Below are positions 63,801 to 64,000 of a stretch of DNA of 64,000 nucleotides, one piece after another. Origin of the DNA: Algoriphagus winogradskyi (GTDB taxonomy: Bacteria > Bacteroidota > Bacteroidia > Cytophagales > Cyclobacteriaceae); NCBI RefSeq assembly GCF_900182815.1, contig NZ_FXUA01000003.1, positions 310,001-374,000 of the forward strand. Reading direction: 5' to 3'. Position numbers and translations under genes: made by a program. Position 1 is the first letter of the stretch. Each line of letters begins with the position of its first letter. The notes under the pieces were generated by a model, which worked only from the letters and a program-made list of their open reading frames with translations, was not told the DNA's origin and ran no database searches.

Positions 63801-64000
63801 GGCTCAACTTATTTGAGAGTACCAACTCAAAAAAATGGTTTCTCATTTACTAGTGCCTCATCTATTTTTGGCAATGATCACTTCAAACCTGTCAGTAGGT
63901 GTGATGCCCAATTTTTCCATGATCATTTGTGTCAAAGGCACGAGCCATATTTTAAACGAATTCGATTCATAGCATAGCTTTTCGACTTAGATAACCTACT

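Noticed and set aside
63702..63977. 91-residue plus-strand ORF at the window end
   Set aside because: It runs across the row of REP-like hairpins and has no protein-like composition.

Overview
This 64 kb window looks like chromosome from a Bacteroidota, most likely of the order Cytophagales (a Cyclobacteriaceae / Algoriphagus-like organism). The signs are Bacteroidota-type promoters (TTG-N19-TAnnTTTG upstream of blaI), start codons mostly without Shine-Dalgarno sequences, moderately low GC, and families typical of the phylum: a TonB-dependent receptor, an M56/BlaI pair, TamB, an S9 dipeptidyl peptidase, DUF4142, and a PVC-type cytochrome c dehydrogenase. The taxonomic call is inference from gene content. 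I see no rRNA, tRNA, CRISPR array, prophage or complete insertion sequence.

Layout. 0-1.3 kb: end of a TonB receptor followed by a secreted heavy-metal-associated protein. 1.5-8.3 kb: a DeoR regulator divergent from a probable peptidoglycan-scavenging run (amidase, DigH-like GHL10 lipoprotein, GNAT, AmpG-like transporter, NagZ). 8.5-12.6 kb: minus-strand lipoprotein, beta-propeller, galactose mutarotase, an amidohydrolase remnant and gluconokinase. 13-16.3 kb: an unusual NagB-like/PIG-L fusion followed by a ROK kinase. 16.5-22.1 kb: KDPG aldolase, DPP IV-like peptidase, an LpxH-like phosphoesterase and a glycosyltransferase. 22.3-25.1 kb: an M56 sensor protease and BlaI repressor with two operators placed on the promoter elements. 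25.5-31.3 kb: GH63 glucosidase, RNase HII, Gdx-type exporter, DUF502 and DUF1328 membrane proteins, a lipocalin-like protein. 31.3-38.7 kb: HNH nuclease, a degenerate NlpC/P60 protein, SmpB and TsaD, divergent from TamB. 38.9-44.8 kb: photolyase, Smr protein, a type II toxin-antitoxin pair, MOSC, DUF1330 and thioesterase genes. 45-55 kb: GH20 hexosaminidase, GntP, polysaccharide deacetylase, KatG, LemA, DUF2207. 55.4-61.8 kb: a DHFR-like reductase, a duplicated and rearranged gene junction, and an oxidative sugar operon (SDR, TIM-barrel isomerase, cytochrome c dehydrogenase). 62-63.6 kb: cupin and DEAD-box helicase; the last 360 bases hold a row of REP-like hairpins.

How the genes fit together. 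The dominant theme is amino-sugar and wall-glycan use: amidase, DigH-like hydrolase, AmpG-like importer and NagZ could take denuded peptidoglycan to GlcNAc, while the NagB-like/PIG-L fusion with its ROK kinase and the GH20 enzyme handle related sugars. Gluconate use is split over three places (gntK, eda, gntP).

The most unusual signals are non-coding or structural: an intergenic repeat family (five copies) with an iterated GACCGAWG core; a 92-100 base leader shared by two unrelated genes and ending in their ATG; a gene-tail duplication flanking a 1.1 kb insert; two matched GCAA-N4-TTGC sites in front of the DeoR gene; BlaI operators placed exactly on the -33 and -7 elements; a NlpC/P60 protein without its catalytic Cys and His; and a NagB-like domain lacking the catalytic Glu.
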